Source of the DNA: Bacteroidales bacterium UBA5072
Lineage (GTDB): Bacteria; Bacteroidota; Bacteroidia; Bacteroidales; UBA10428
Assembly: GCA_002415855.1 (NCBI GenBank)
Contig: DIAS01000056.1
Span: forward strand, 61,985 to 125,984
Reading direction: 5' to 3'
DNA length: 64,000 nt
Positions within the stretch are counted from its first letter, which is position 1, and each line of letters opens with the position of its first letter. The translations under genes were made by a program, and so were the position numbers. The notes under the pieces were generated by a model. It was not told the origin of the DNA. It saw only the letters and a program-made list of their open reading frames with translations, and did not search any database. This document shows, in pieces, positions 46,526 to 55,630 of the stretch.

Positions 46526-46987
46526 ATGAAAAGAATATTTATTTGTTTGCTTTTCGTTTGGCTTTACTTTCCGGTTTTTTCACAGGTGTTCACGTATCAG
46601 TACACTTATGATGCCTCGGGTAATAGGCTAAGCCGTGCTGTTATCAACATGAAAAGTACCGGCGGGGAATCCATTTTCGATCAGGATACCCGTTCGCTGC
46701 GGGATGATTTTGAACCCCGGGAGCAACTGGATGATGAAATCTCGGGAATGAAAGTCATTTTATATCCCAACCCTACTCGCGGTGAACTGGTACTGCAAAT
46801 TATGCAGTTAAGTTCTCCGGCTACCGGCTCGATAACAGTAATTGATCTGAATGGTAAAATGATTTATCAAACATTGCAGATAGAGGAATACAATGATATT
46901 GATTTGGAAAATATACCTGCAGGTGAATACATTTTAAAGTTGGTGATGAACCAGCAGGAGCAGGTCTATAAGATCCTTAAAAAATAA
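46526..46987 (+). CDS. Small secreted protein with a single YD-repeat motif and T9SS C-terminal sorting domain
   Basis: Start ATG 46526 is chosen over the TTG at 46487 because it opens a Sec signal peptide (MKRIFICLLFVWLYFPVFSQ). Immediately after it comes YTYDASGNRLSRAV, one RHS/YD-repeat unit. The last 80 residues are a type-A T9SS sorting domain: VILYPNPTRGELVLQI, a beta-sandwich with ITVIDLNGKMIYQT, and IPAGEYILKLVMNQQEQVYKILKK. It should be exported by Sec then by T9SS to the cell surface. At 154 residues it is little more than linker plus sorting domain. First gene of the cassette with the tail-fibre-like and RHS proteins, 68 bases before the next gene. Confidence 0.85.
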   Translation: MKRIFICLLFVWLYFPVFSQVFTYQYTYDASGNRLSRAVINMKSTGGESIFDQDTRSLRDDFEPREQLDDEISGMKVILYPNPTRGELVLQIMQLSSPATGSITVIDLNGKMIYQTLQIEEYNDIDLENIPAGEYILKLVMNQQEQVYKILKK

Positions 46988-47055
46988 TAATTGAAATCCT
47001 TCCTTTTAAGCATATTACCTGACCTAGTTACTTACACACATTAAACCCTTACATT

Positions 47056-47805
47056 ATGAACAAGACTTTTACACTCCATTTAAAAGTAGCAGCAACTGCT
47101 TTCATCATGGTTTCGCTGGCATTCTTCAGCAGAACGGCGTATGCACAATGGGTAAATAACACTACCTATATATATTACTCTGCTGGAAATGTTGGCATTG
47201 GTTTGACAACTGCACCTTTGGAGAAGCTGCAGATCAACGGGTCTGTCAGGGGAAACATTAGCGGAGCCTTACGGATAAGCACAGGTAACGGTTATATCGA
47301 CCTGGGACCTCAAAATACAAGTTATGCACATATCCAAACCGATCGTGACAAGTTTTTTATGAATAAACCGCTTTATCTCAGCGATGGAAAATTAAGTACC
47401 TATAATACAAGTAATTTATACCTCCAGACCAATTCAACAAACAGGTTAGTGATACTGAACAGTAACGGTTATGTCGGAATAGGAACCACCAATCCAACAT
47501 CCATGCTTACCGTAAATGGTGCCATAAAAGCTGAACGGGTTGATATTATAACGGATGTACCGACATCAGACTTCGTTTTTGAAAAAGACTACAATCTGAT
47601 GAACCTGCAGGATGTTGAGGCTTATATTCGAAATAATAAACACCTGCCCGAGGTCCCATCGGCCTCTGAATTCAGTGAAAAAGGTTACAGCGTTGGACAA
47701 ATGGATGATCTGCTCCTCAGAAAGGTGGAACAACTGACTCTGTACATTATAGCCCAGAACAAGAGAATTGAGGCCTTGGAAAATGAACTGAAAGCCCTCA
47801 AATAA
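47056..47805 (+). CDS. Tail-fibre-like secreted protein (trimeric-fibre type)
   Basis: A 249-residue protein with a Sec signal peptide (about 1-31, ending AYAQ). It contains two copies of the Bacteroidota fibre motif N-V-G-I-G-T-T-x-P-x-x-x-L-x-V/I-N-G (NVGIGLTTAPLEKLQINGS; YVGIGTTNPTSMLTVNGA) and the C-terminal segment DYNLMNLQDVEAYIRNNKHLPEVPSASEFSEKGYSVGQMDDLLLRKVEQL, ending in a coiled coil (IIAQNKRIEALENELKAL). The family resembles phage tail-fibre chaperone-type domains and commonly occurs beside RHS/YD genes in this phylum. It lacks a T9SS sorting domain. Its role is probably as a surface fibre or adhesive partner of the giant protein downstream (inference). Confidence 0.85.
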   Translation: MNKTFTLHLKVAATAFIMVSLAFFSRTAYAQWVNNTTYIYYSAGNVGIGLTTAPLEKLQINGSVRGNISGALRISTGNGYIDLGPQNTSYAHIQTDRDKFFMNKPLYLSDGKLSTYNTSNLYLQTNSTNRLVILNSNGYVGIGTTNPTSMLTVNGAIKAERVDIITDVPTSDFVFEKDYNLMNLQDVEAYIRNNKHLPEVPSASEFSEKGYSVGQMDDLLLRKVEQLTLYIIAQNKRIEALENELKALK

Positions 47806-47945
47806 GCTAAATACTACAGGAATCCTTTATTGCACAGGGTCATATGTTGTTTTTGATTCCGGATGTTTTCCAGTCGTGCCTATTCCGACAACATTTACCC
47901 TTTTCATGATGATCTTTTATAGTAATCATACAATTGAACCTGTAT

Positions 47946-50900
47946 ATGAAAAAACTAATAATAGTCCTGTTTTGCTTAAACAGCCTTGAGATTGTATTGG
48001 CGCAAGAATACAACGAAGGCAATTCTTTCACTCTTGGCGCGGCCATTTCAGGAAGTTTATCAAGAACTTATGTTGCCGCCACACAAATCAGCCTCACCCC
48101 TGGTTTTAGTTATGTTCCGGATGCAAATACCGGAAACATGTTCATCGGTTTCATCAATCCTTTGCTGAATCCTCCTGCAGCAAACATTACCGGTGGGCCA
48201 GGAGGAGATTATCCTGGCCCCAATGACGGTGTCGTTGGCACAATCCCCGGCGGCCATTCAGTATCATCGCTGGGAGGATTCAACTACAACATTCCCTTTG
48301 AAATTCCCGGAGAACTGGGTGCACTTATTCAACCTGTTTCTTTGGTTTATAACAGCCAGAATACTAACGGAATTGCCGGCGTTGGCTGGGATCTTTCCGG
48401 ACTATCTGTAATCTCGCGTGGACCTAGCCGGATATACGATGAACAATGCATTAAACCGATTAAGTACTCCGATATTGACGATAACTTTTATGTTGATGGT
48501 GGATTATTGCTTGTGATCAATACTTTGTCGGGAAAACCTACCCTGTTTAAACCGGAGCACAATCCGAATGTGATTATCGAGGCTATCTACGAAGGCAGCA
48601 TTCTGGCCTATTTTAAATACTATTTGCCTGATGGAAGTGTTATTTACTATGGTAATTCAAGCACTTCCAGGGAAAGTAATTCCGAAGGGAAGAATTTGCG
48701 CTGGTATATCTCGCGTGTTGAAGATTACGACGGCAATTATGCCGTTTATAACTACCAAAAGACCGGCTATGAGATGTATCTGTCGGGCATAGCCTATTAC
48801 AAAAAGGATGGCACAAGCTTTTCCCTGTGTACCGAAGTGAACTTTGGTTATGAAGCCAGGAATAGAAATTACAATTTGGCGCTTGCTGGTATAGTAAATG
48901 AAATAAAATCCCGACTCAAATCGGTTTTAGTCAAAGAAAGCACTACTACATTAAAGAATTACCAGTTTACCTATGCCAGTGCATCGGGTGCCTATGCAAA
49001 TGATTATCTGGCTTCTGTGACCCTCAATGGCAAAGATGGCACACATTTCAATCCCACCTATTTTACGGTGAGCAAATACAATCCGGCCAATACGCCTTAT
49101 GATCCTGACATGCTCGAAATTGCCGAAGGGCTTGGCGCGACCACACTGGGTGCGACTGTTATTGGTGATATAAACAATGATGGAGCGGATGATATCGTTT
49201 ACGTTGACCAGGACAAACCCAAAGTAAAGCTTGGCATGAGCAATTCAGAAATCTGGACCGCCGTGCAACCACCAACGGGTGTCACTTTCTCTAAAGGCTT
49301 TATCGGTGATTTTGACGGTGATGGTAAAAATGAGGTTGTCTTTTATAACAGCGGAATGACCACTCAACCGGTGTTCTATAATGGCCGCATGTTCTATGTC
49401 AATTCAAATACTGTTACGTCCTCGGTTTATGTTTATAAATGGGACGGTTCTACGCTGATAAATACAAAGAAATTGACATTTAACGGGCTCAGTCTTTCTG
49501 GCTGCAATATCACGTTCGGCGATTTCAACGGAGATCTGCGCACCGATATCCTGTTTTTTGCCAATACTACCTATTTTATGTACCCGGGGGTGGAAAGCAC
49601 GGATATTGTTAGTCCTACCGGTTACAGCGGCACCGCTCTTCACAGCGGAACTCCGTTAATCGGTGATTTTAACGGTGACGGTAAATCCGACATTATGATT
49701 GCCACAACTGCAGGTTCTTTTTTTTACAGCTTTGAGAATAATGTCCTGACCCATCTTTACCAGTTTAACACCAACGTCTTCGGTTCCTCTCTTTCATACA
49801 TGCTGGGGGATTTCAATGGCGATAAGCTGACGGACGTTTTATCGTATCAATCTTATGTTTGCATTTATGTATACAGGTCAACAGGTGCAGATTTTGTTTC
49901 TGAAGGGAACATCGCTTCGGGATTTACACCACGATTGATTGGAGATATTAATTTCGACGGGAAAAGTGACTTGATGGCTATCACCGCTACCAATGCTTCA
50001 TCCGGTACCTGGAGAATGGATCTCTTCTGCTATGGCAATGCAGGGCTGGCTCCTGCGAATATCATTACTTTGACACCCTACCAGGGCGCCTGGATGTCTA
50101 CGCATTGGAACCCGCCTGCCATCATGGATATGCAGCTCGGAGATTTTGATGGCAATGGATCCCCTGAAATCAATTTTATATACCGGGATTACTTTGATTA
50201 TACTCCGGATATTCCTCCCCTGCCGGGATACAACATTGATAATGTTTATTGGAAGTGGAAGACAACGCCTACCTTCATCTATATGACAAATGGCATGGTA
50301 TTGAGGAAATACGATTATCATTATGATTTTATGGCCCGACTGGTGGTTTCTCTGGAGTCTCTGATCCCGGATAACTGGATTGCTAGAAAGGTCAGTAAGG
50401 TCACGGATGGTTTCAACAATACGCTGGAAGTAAATTATTCAGCAATGACAAAGCTGTTGAACACTTATACAGACGACGAAGGATTGGCCTCTAACGCTTA
50501 TCTGTTTATGAGAAAATTGACACTGCCGGCGGTGAATTATCTCACACTCAAGGATGCTCTGAATAGCAGTTACACCTTAACCTATAAGTATTCTGATGTA
50601 GGATTTGCCAATGAAGGACAGGGTCTGCTGGGTGTCAAATATTGGTCGGAAGTAAACAGCCTGACCAATGAAACCCGGATACAGAAATTTAACTTTAAAA
50701 ACACCAATGATGATAACACCTGGATGCTGTACCCGCATTTGAAACAGCTCAGTGTCTCTGTCAATGGCCAGGCAATTTACAGTGAGGACAATACCTGGAA
50801 ATTCATCAGCTTATATGAATTGAAACTGGATTTTCCTTATCTCAAAGTTTCTGTAATCAAGGATTTAGTTAATGACATCCAAAACACAACCACCAATATC

Positions 50901-53900
50901 TATACATCCGCAGTCTTCAGCGGAAGTCAGAAAATTGGCAACATGGAAGTCGTTAATAATAATTTTGTGATTCTAGATAAAACATCTACTGAAAACCGCA
51001 ACATAAGCTTCGAAGAAAAGGATCTCTCTTATCAGCTCTTTTCAGCCTTTAGCAGTTCCCGCTCATCAGCCTTTGCTATTCAGACTACCTCGGAAATATC
51101 TACGCGAAGAAAAAAGAACCCTGAAGGTGATCCAGATTCCAAAAAAGAAATAAGATACAAGTATTTCGATCTTACCAACATTAATCTGGCCAACCGGGTG
51201 CAGTACAAGATCAGTACTGATCTGATGGCCGCCACTGTAATCACCAAGCTGGCAAACCAGTACAGCTATTATGGCGATGTTGCAGGTGATAATGTCAAAT
51301 GGTTTGGTAAATTGAAAGTGGAATATGCAAGAGGGGCGAAAGATCCCGACAACCCGGTGGACCCAGAGACAAATCCGGCCTCGGCGTCAGTTAAAACGTT
51401 CTCCACACGATATGAATATTCTACCAGTGGACGATATGTTAAAATAATTAAAAACGAACAGACAAATCATCAAACCGAATATACATTTGATGAAATGCTT
51501 GGGCTTGTTACGAGTACAAAGGAGACCAGGGGAACTTTACTGCTTAATACTAGCTTCCAGTACGACGGATATGGCAGAAGAACGCAGGTTACACAACCCG
51601 ATGGTAAGGTCGAGAAATATGCACTCCGCTGGGCTGCAGGAGCAGGACCGCAAAATGCCCTGTATTACTTTTACAGTCGGACAACCGGATCCAGCTATCA
51701 GATCGGCTGGTACAACAAAAAGGCCCTTGAATTGAGAAAGGAATATTGTGGACTAAATGGCAAGACCATCTATGTAGATTCATATTACAACGGAAAGGGT
51801 CTTTTAACACAGCAGTCCGACCCATATTTCACAGGTGCCCAGGCCTATTATACCACGTATGCCTATAATGATCCGTTGAATCGCGAGACCAGCCACACAA
51901 CACCTGCTTCAGATGTTTATTCTAGCGTTTATACAACAAGTAGTGCATCACATTCTATCACTGTTACCTCGCCTCAGAAAACTATTGTTAAAACATTTAA
52001 CGAAGCCAATGAACTTGTAACCGTGACAGAGAACTCACAAACCGTAACCTATAAGTATTATGCCGATGGAAATTTGAAAAGCGCGACCCCCAGTACTGGT
52101 GCAGCCGTAACGATGGAATATAACGGACAAGGATTACGCACCAGGCTGACAGATCCCGATGCAGGAGTTATTGTTTCCAAATACAATGCATTCGGAGAAT
52201 TATGCTGGGAGCAGGACGCCCGTGGTAAAACCACAACAAGCACTTACGATCCGGCAGGCAGATTGTCCACAAGGCAACGCACCGGAGAATCAGCTGTCTC
52301 CTACACCTATTATACTACAGGACAGCTGGAAAAAGCAACGGGGACACTGCACAAGATTACCTACTATTATGATAATCCCCTGGGTTTATTGACAAAAAAG
52401 GTGGAGGAAATTGACGGGAGGTCCTTCATTTCAGAACTGAAGTATGATAACTACAACAGGCTGATCAAGCAGATCTATCCTTCGGGATATTATGTTACCA
52501 ATAATTACGATCAGAATGGTAACATGTTCCTGGTAAAATCAAAGGATGGATTGGCAATATGGGAGGCAAGGGAAGAAAACGCATCAGGGCAACTGACTAC
52601 AGTGCAGCAAGGGAACAACATTGTTACTACTTACGGATACGATGCCAGGCATATGCCTTCATCGATTGTTACCGGATCCTCTGTCGTGAATCATGAATAC
52701 CAGTTCTCTGCAGCAGGTAATCTAAATTATCGATGGGACAAGATTGCCGCACAGAAGGAAGTTTTTGGCTATGATGCGCTCAATCGGCTAACCAGCTGGA
52801 AAATCTATGTTGCGACTGATAACTACACAAACCCGGTAAAACAGACCAGTAATGTATATCAGGCAAACGGCAATGTCTCCTCAAAAAGTGACCTCAGCGG
52901 AGGAACTGGATTTGATATCAAATATGGCGAGAACAGTTATCCTGCTCATGCAGTGACCTCAGTAGTGAACGGGAACAGTACAATGAATATGAATCAGAAT
53001 GCAGATTATAATGCCGATGGTAAGTTCTTTCATTTTCACGTTACTAACACGGCTCAGGGTATAAATAGGGAGCTGGATGTGACCTATGGCGTCGATGACG
53101 AGAGGCGCAAGGGAGTGTTTAAGAATAATACTGCCATCCGGCTGACACGCTATTATATGGGAGAATACGAATTAGAGGTCGATGCAGCCGCCAAAGAACG
53201 TCAGATACATTACATTGCAGGGGGAAATGGATTGGCAGCAATTTATGAGTTCAAGGACAATGCAGGCACCCTGTATTTTGTACATTCGGACTACCTGGGT
53301 TCTATCCATACCATAACAGATCAGAACGGAACGGTTGTGGAACGACTGGCTTATGATCCCTGGGGCAGCCGGCGTAATCCGGCAGACTGGACCCAGGCGG
53401 ACAGTCGCATCAGCTGGAAGTTCTCCCGTGGCTTCACCATGCATGAACACCTGGATGAATTCGGAATAATCAACATGAATGGCAGGATCTATGATCCTTT
53501 GCTTGGTCGTTTCCTAAATCCCGATCCACAAATGCAGGATCCTGATAACCCTCAGAATTATAACCGGTATGCTTATGCATTCAATAATCCTTTGATATAC
53601 ACGGACCCGGACGGCGAGTTTTTCTGGGGCATTCTGATACCGATTGTGATCAACGCGATCACCAACGTTATTACCAATTGGGACGATATCACCGATAAGT
53701 CCGATGGCCTCAATCCGATTGTGGAAGGACTCGGTTATATGCTCTTTGGAGCCGTCTCAGGCTTGGTAGGGACAGAATACCCGGCGTTGGCGCCTGCATG
53801 GACCTCTTTTGGAAATGTCATACTTGCTGACAACCAGAAGGAGATGTCAATTGCCTTGTACCAGACAGCCGGAAGTGTGGCGAATTTTGCAATCGATCAG

Positions 53901-54197
53901 GTTGTAAAGAGCACTTTCACCAATAACATGTCCAAGGAGGCGAAGGAGATCAAATTAGATGAAGTGATTAACAATCAGGTTAAAATATTGAAAGCAGAAT
54001 TGGACAAGTACATGAAAAAAGCCATTCTGGGCAACACAAAAATACCGGAGAAGACGCTAAACCAGAAAATTACTGAAACATTCAAAACAGACCTGCTTAA
54101 ATCAGCTGATATCCTGAATAAAATGAAGGAGGAAGCTGATAAAAAGAAGAAGGAAGCGGAGGAAGCTAAGAAACGCAGATCTACTTTTAATCTATAG
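47946..54197 (+). CDS. Giant secreted SpvB/FG-GAP/RHS-repeat protein
   Basis: Start ATG 47946 (signal peptide MKKLIIVLFCLNSLEIVLAQ) is preferred to TTG 47934, giving 2,083 residues. Order: SpvB-like N-terminal domain (about 100-330; FEIPGELGALIQPVSLVYNS, GIAGVGWDLSG); seven FG-GAP/VCBS repeats (about 400-760; IGDINNDGADDIV, IGDFDGDGKNEVV, GDFNGDGKSDIM); a TcB-middle-like region; YD repeats (YDALNRLTSW, YGYDARHMPS); and the RHS core (HSDYLGSIHTITDQNG to GRFLNPDPQ...NPLIYTDPDGE). After the core at about base 53619 there are 192 residues of C-terminal domain: a hydrophobic segment, a helical region and a Lys/Glu coiled tail. This is the TcB/TcC-type cocoon plan of polymorphic toxins and surface proteins. 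No obvious immunity gene follows. Confidence 0.93.
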   Translation: MKKLIIVLFCLNSLEIVLAQEYNEGNSFTLGAAISGSLSRTYVAATQISLTPGFSYVPDANTGNMFIGFINPLLNPPAANITGGPGGDYPGPNDGVVGTIPGGHSVSSLGGFNYNIPFEIPGELGALIQPVSLVYNSQNTNGIAGVGWDLSGLSVISRGPSRIYDEQCIKPIKYSDIDDNFYVDGGLLLVINTLSGKPTLFKPEHNPNVIIEAIYEGSILAYFKYYLPDGSVIYYGNSSTSRESNSEGKNLRWYISRVEDYDGNYAVYNYQKTGYEMYLSGIAYYKKDGTSFSLCTEVNFGYEARNRNYNLALAGIVNEIKSRLKSVLVKESTTTLKNYQFTYASASGAYANDYLASVTLNGKDGTHFNPTYFTVSKYNPANTPYDPDMLEIAEGLGATTLGATVIGDINNDGADDIVYVDQDKPKVKLGMSNSEIWTAVQPPTGVTFSKGFIGDFDGDGKNEVVFYNSGMTTQPVFYNGRMFYVNSNTVTSSVYVYKWDGSTLINTKKLTFNGLSLSGCNITFGDFNGDLRTDILFFANTTYFMYPGVESTDIVSPTGYSGTALHSGTPLIGDFNGDGKSDIMIATTAGSFFYSFENNVLTHLYQFNTNVFGSSLSYMLGDFNGDKLTDVLSYQSYVCIYVYRSTGADFVSEGNIASGFTPRLIGDINFDGKSDLMAITATNASSGTWRMDLFCYGNAGLAPANIITLTPYQGAWMSTHWNPPAIMDMQLGDFDGNGSPEINFIYRDYFDYTPDIPPLPGYNIDNVYWKWKTTPTFIYMTNGMVLRKYDYHYDFMARLVVSLESLIPDNWIARKVSKVTDGFNNTLEVNYSAMTKLLNTYTDDEGLASNAYLFMRKLTLPAVNYLTLKDALNSSYTLTYKYSDVGFANEGQGLLGVKYWSEVNSLTNETRIQKFNFKNTNDDNTWMLYPHLKQLSVSVNGQAIYSEDNTWKFISLYELKLDFPYLKVSVIKDLVNDIQNTTTNIYTSAVFSGSQKIGNMEVVNNNFVILDKTSTENRNISFEEKDLSYQLFSAFSSSRSSAFAIQTTSEISTRRKKNPEGDPDSKKEIRYKYFDLTNINLANRVQYKISTDLMAATVITKLANQYSYYGDVAGDNVKWFGKLKVEYARGAKDPDNPVDPETNPASASVKTFSTRYEYSTSGRYVKIIKNEQTNHQTEYTFDEMLGLVTSTKETRGTLLLNTSFQYDGYGRRTQVTQPDGKVEKYALRWAAGAGPQNALYYFYSRTTGSSYQIGWYNKKALELRKEYCGLNGKTIYVDSYYNGKGLLTQQSDPYFTGAQAYYTTYAYNDPLNRETSHTTPASDVYSSVYTTSSASHSITVTSPQKTIVKTFNEANELVTVTENSQTVTYKYYADGNLKSATPSTGAAVTMEYNGQGLRTRLTDPDAGVIVSKYNAFGELCWEQDARGKTTTSTYDPAGRLSTRQRTGESAVSYTYYTTGQLEKATGTLHKITYYYDNPLGLLTKKVEEIDGRSFISELKYDNYNRLIKQIYPSGYYVTNNYDQNGNMFLVKSKDGLAIWEAREENASGQLTTVQQGNNIVTTYGYDARHMPSSIVTGSSVVNHEYQFSAAGNLNYRWDKIAAQKEVFGYDALNRLTSWKIYVATDNYTNPVKQTSNVYQANGNVSSKSDLSGGTGFDIKYGENSYPAHAVTSVVNGNSTMNMNQNADYNADGKFFHFHVTNTAQGINRELDVTYGVDDERRKGVFKNNTAIRLTRYYMGEYELEVDAAAKERQIHYIAGGNGLAAIYEFKDNAGTLYFVHSDYLGSIHTITDQNGTVVERLAYDPWGSRRNPADWTQADSRISWKFSRGFTMHEHLDEFGIINMNGRIYDPLLGRFLNPDPQMQDPDNPQNYNRYAYAFNNPLIYTDPDGEFFWGILIPIVINAITNVITNWDDITDKSDGLNPIVEGLGYMLFGAVSGLVGTEYPALAPAWTSFGNVILADNQKEMSIALYQTAGSVANFAIDQVVKSTFTNNMSKEAKEIKLDEVINNQVKILKAELDKYMKKAILGNTKIPEKTLNQKITETFKTDLLKSADILNKMKEEADKKKKEAEEAKKRRSTFNL

Positions 54198-54225
54198 TAT
54201 TAGATATCTGGATGCCAGTAAAGAA

Positions 54226-54267
54226 AATCCGGCTTGGGCATGAACCCTGAGCCGGATTCCCTTTTTT
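54226..54267. terminator. Bidirectional terminator between the RHS gene and the lysine operon
   Basis: AATCCGGCT (54226-54234) pairs with AGCCGGATT (54250-54258), extended by GGG/CCC inside the loop. T-run CTTTTTT follows on the plus strand (54261-54267), and AAAGAAAA precedes the stem, giving a U-rich tail on the minus strand. Suits the convergent genes on each side. Confidence 0.85.
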
Positions 54268-54273
54268 AGTCAA

Positions 54274-55620
54274 CTACTCCCCGTTCCATTCCATATTCTT
54301 TTCAATGAATCCGATGCCATAGCTCTCCAGTTCCTGCAATATGGGCTCATAGATCTCCTTGATGGTAGGTATATAAACCCCTTCCAGCCTGATCTGTCCG
54401 GTTAGTATCATTTTTGCCGCTATGCCAAGGGGAAGGCCTACCGTTTTTGCCATGGCTGTGTTCACCGGGTCGTCCCCGGTTACCACCAGCGAAGAAGTCA
54501 ATAACGTAGGCTTTTCCTGCCCTTTCTGCTTGTAAATAAACTTGTGCCACATCACCAGCATATCCTTATCGCCCGGTTCCAGCGCCCACTTTTTGCAGAG
54601 GAGGTGTTCCAGGATCTGGGCCGGGGTGGCATCTTTCAGACCGATTTTCGTATTGTCGAATATACCCAGCCATTCCAGCTTTTCACGGACATCCGAATCC
54701 TGGTCGATGTGCATGTATTGGTAGAGTTTTGTTTTAACCGGGTCCTCATGGCTGTAATACAGGAATGAATTGATGAATTCCTTGTAGGTCATATCCTCGG
54801 TATTGTTCAGGGTAAAGGAATCATCCGTGGCGCCCAGCTGGACGAAAACGTCCCATGCCCTGCAAAATCCCGGCCGACGTAATGTTCCCCGGTAAACCGT
54901 GGGTACATCCTGCAGGCCATATTTCTCGATGTACTTCAGCGAATCACGGTTGGCATATCCTTCAAACTTTCCAAATCCCTCTATTTCGATCACCTCGGTA
55001 CGCCGGAACAACCTGTGGTAAGGAATGTACTTGTACGTGCCTTCCTGGATGAAGCGGGCAGGTCCACCCTGTCCCGCCAGCACCACATTTCGTGGATTCC
55101 AGGTGATTTTGTAATGCCATGGATTGTTATCCGATTCAGGCGCGATAAGACCGCCGGTGAAAGTTTCAAAGCATAGCAGGGCATTTCCTTCTTCCCTGAT
55201 GCGGTTGATCACCCGCATGGCCGACATATGATCAATTCCGGGATCAACCCCGAGCTCATTCAGAAAAAGAATGCCCTGTGATTTAGCTTTATGCGCCATT
55301 TCCGACATTTCCTGTGATTCATAGGATGCAGTCAGCATCGACCTTGCGTATTTCAGACACGGTAAGGCTATTACCGGATGAAAACGCGCCGGCACCATCG
55401 AAACCACAATATCGGTATTTTGAATTTCATCATTTAGCTGTTGCTCATTGAAAATGTCGAGGGCTATTGCACATGTGGAAGGTGCCACTTTCTCCTGAAC
55501 AAGCGTCAAATCCCGGTCACCTGCTGTGATCTCCCAGCCGAATTTCCTGGCGTTTTCTTCCAGGTAACGAATGAGCGCAGAAGAGGAACGCCCTGCTCCG
55601 ATAATCAGTATTTTTTTCAT
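54274..55620 (-). CDS. Saccharopine dehydrogenase (L-glutamate-forming)
   Basis: A 448-residue enzyme with N-terminal Rossmann fold (ILIIGAGRSSSALIRYL) and the Sacchrp_dh_NADP/C-terminal layout of LYS9 and the SDH half of animal AASS. Hallmarks: VVSMVPARFHPVIA, ASYESQEMSEMAHKAK, LNELGVDPGIDHMSAM, FTGGLIAPESDNNPWHYKITWNP and RRTEVIEIEGFGKFEGYANRDS. It interconverts saccharopine with 2-aminoadipate-6-semialdehyde and glutamate using NAD(P). It starts 10 bases after the lysine-ketoglutarate reductase stop, the two together performing the steps that are one fused protein in plants and animals. In this operon, next to an ALDH7, the degradative direction is more likely than biosynthesis. Confidence 0.93.
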   Translation of the reverse strand: MKKILIIGAGRSSSALIRYLEENARKFGWEITAGDRDLTLVQEKVAPSTCAIALDIFNEQQLNDEIQNTDIVVSMVPARFHPVIALPCLKYARSMLTASYESQEMSEMAHKAKSQGILFLNELGVDPGIDHMSAMRVINRIREEGNALLCFETFTGGLIAPESDNNPWHYKITWNPRNVVLAGQGGPARFIQEGTYKYIPYHRLFRRTEVIEIEGFGKFEGYANRDSLKYIEKYGLQDVPTVYRGTLRRPGFCRAWDVFVQLGATDDSFTLNNTEDMTYKEFINSFLYYSHEDPVKTKLYQYMHIDQDSDVREKLEWLGIFDNTKIGLKDATPAQILEHLLCKKWALEPGDKDMLVMWHKFIYKQKGQEKPTLLTSSLVVTGDDPVNTAMAKTVGLPLGIAAKMILTGQIRLEGVYIPTIKEIYEPILQELESYGIGFIEKNMEWNGE

Positions 55621-55630
55621 TGTTGTTGCT

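Noticed and set aside
47946..54197. Idea that the RHS protein is a phage tail or T6SS effector
   Set aside because: It has a Sec signal peptide and no PAAR or VgrG domain, and no phage or T6SS genes are nearby, so a Sec-exported surface protein fits better.
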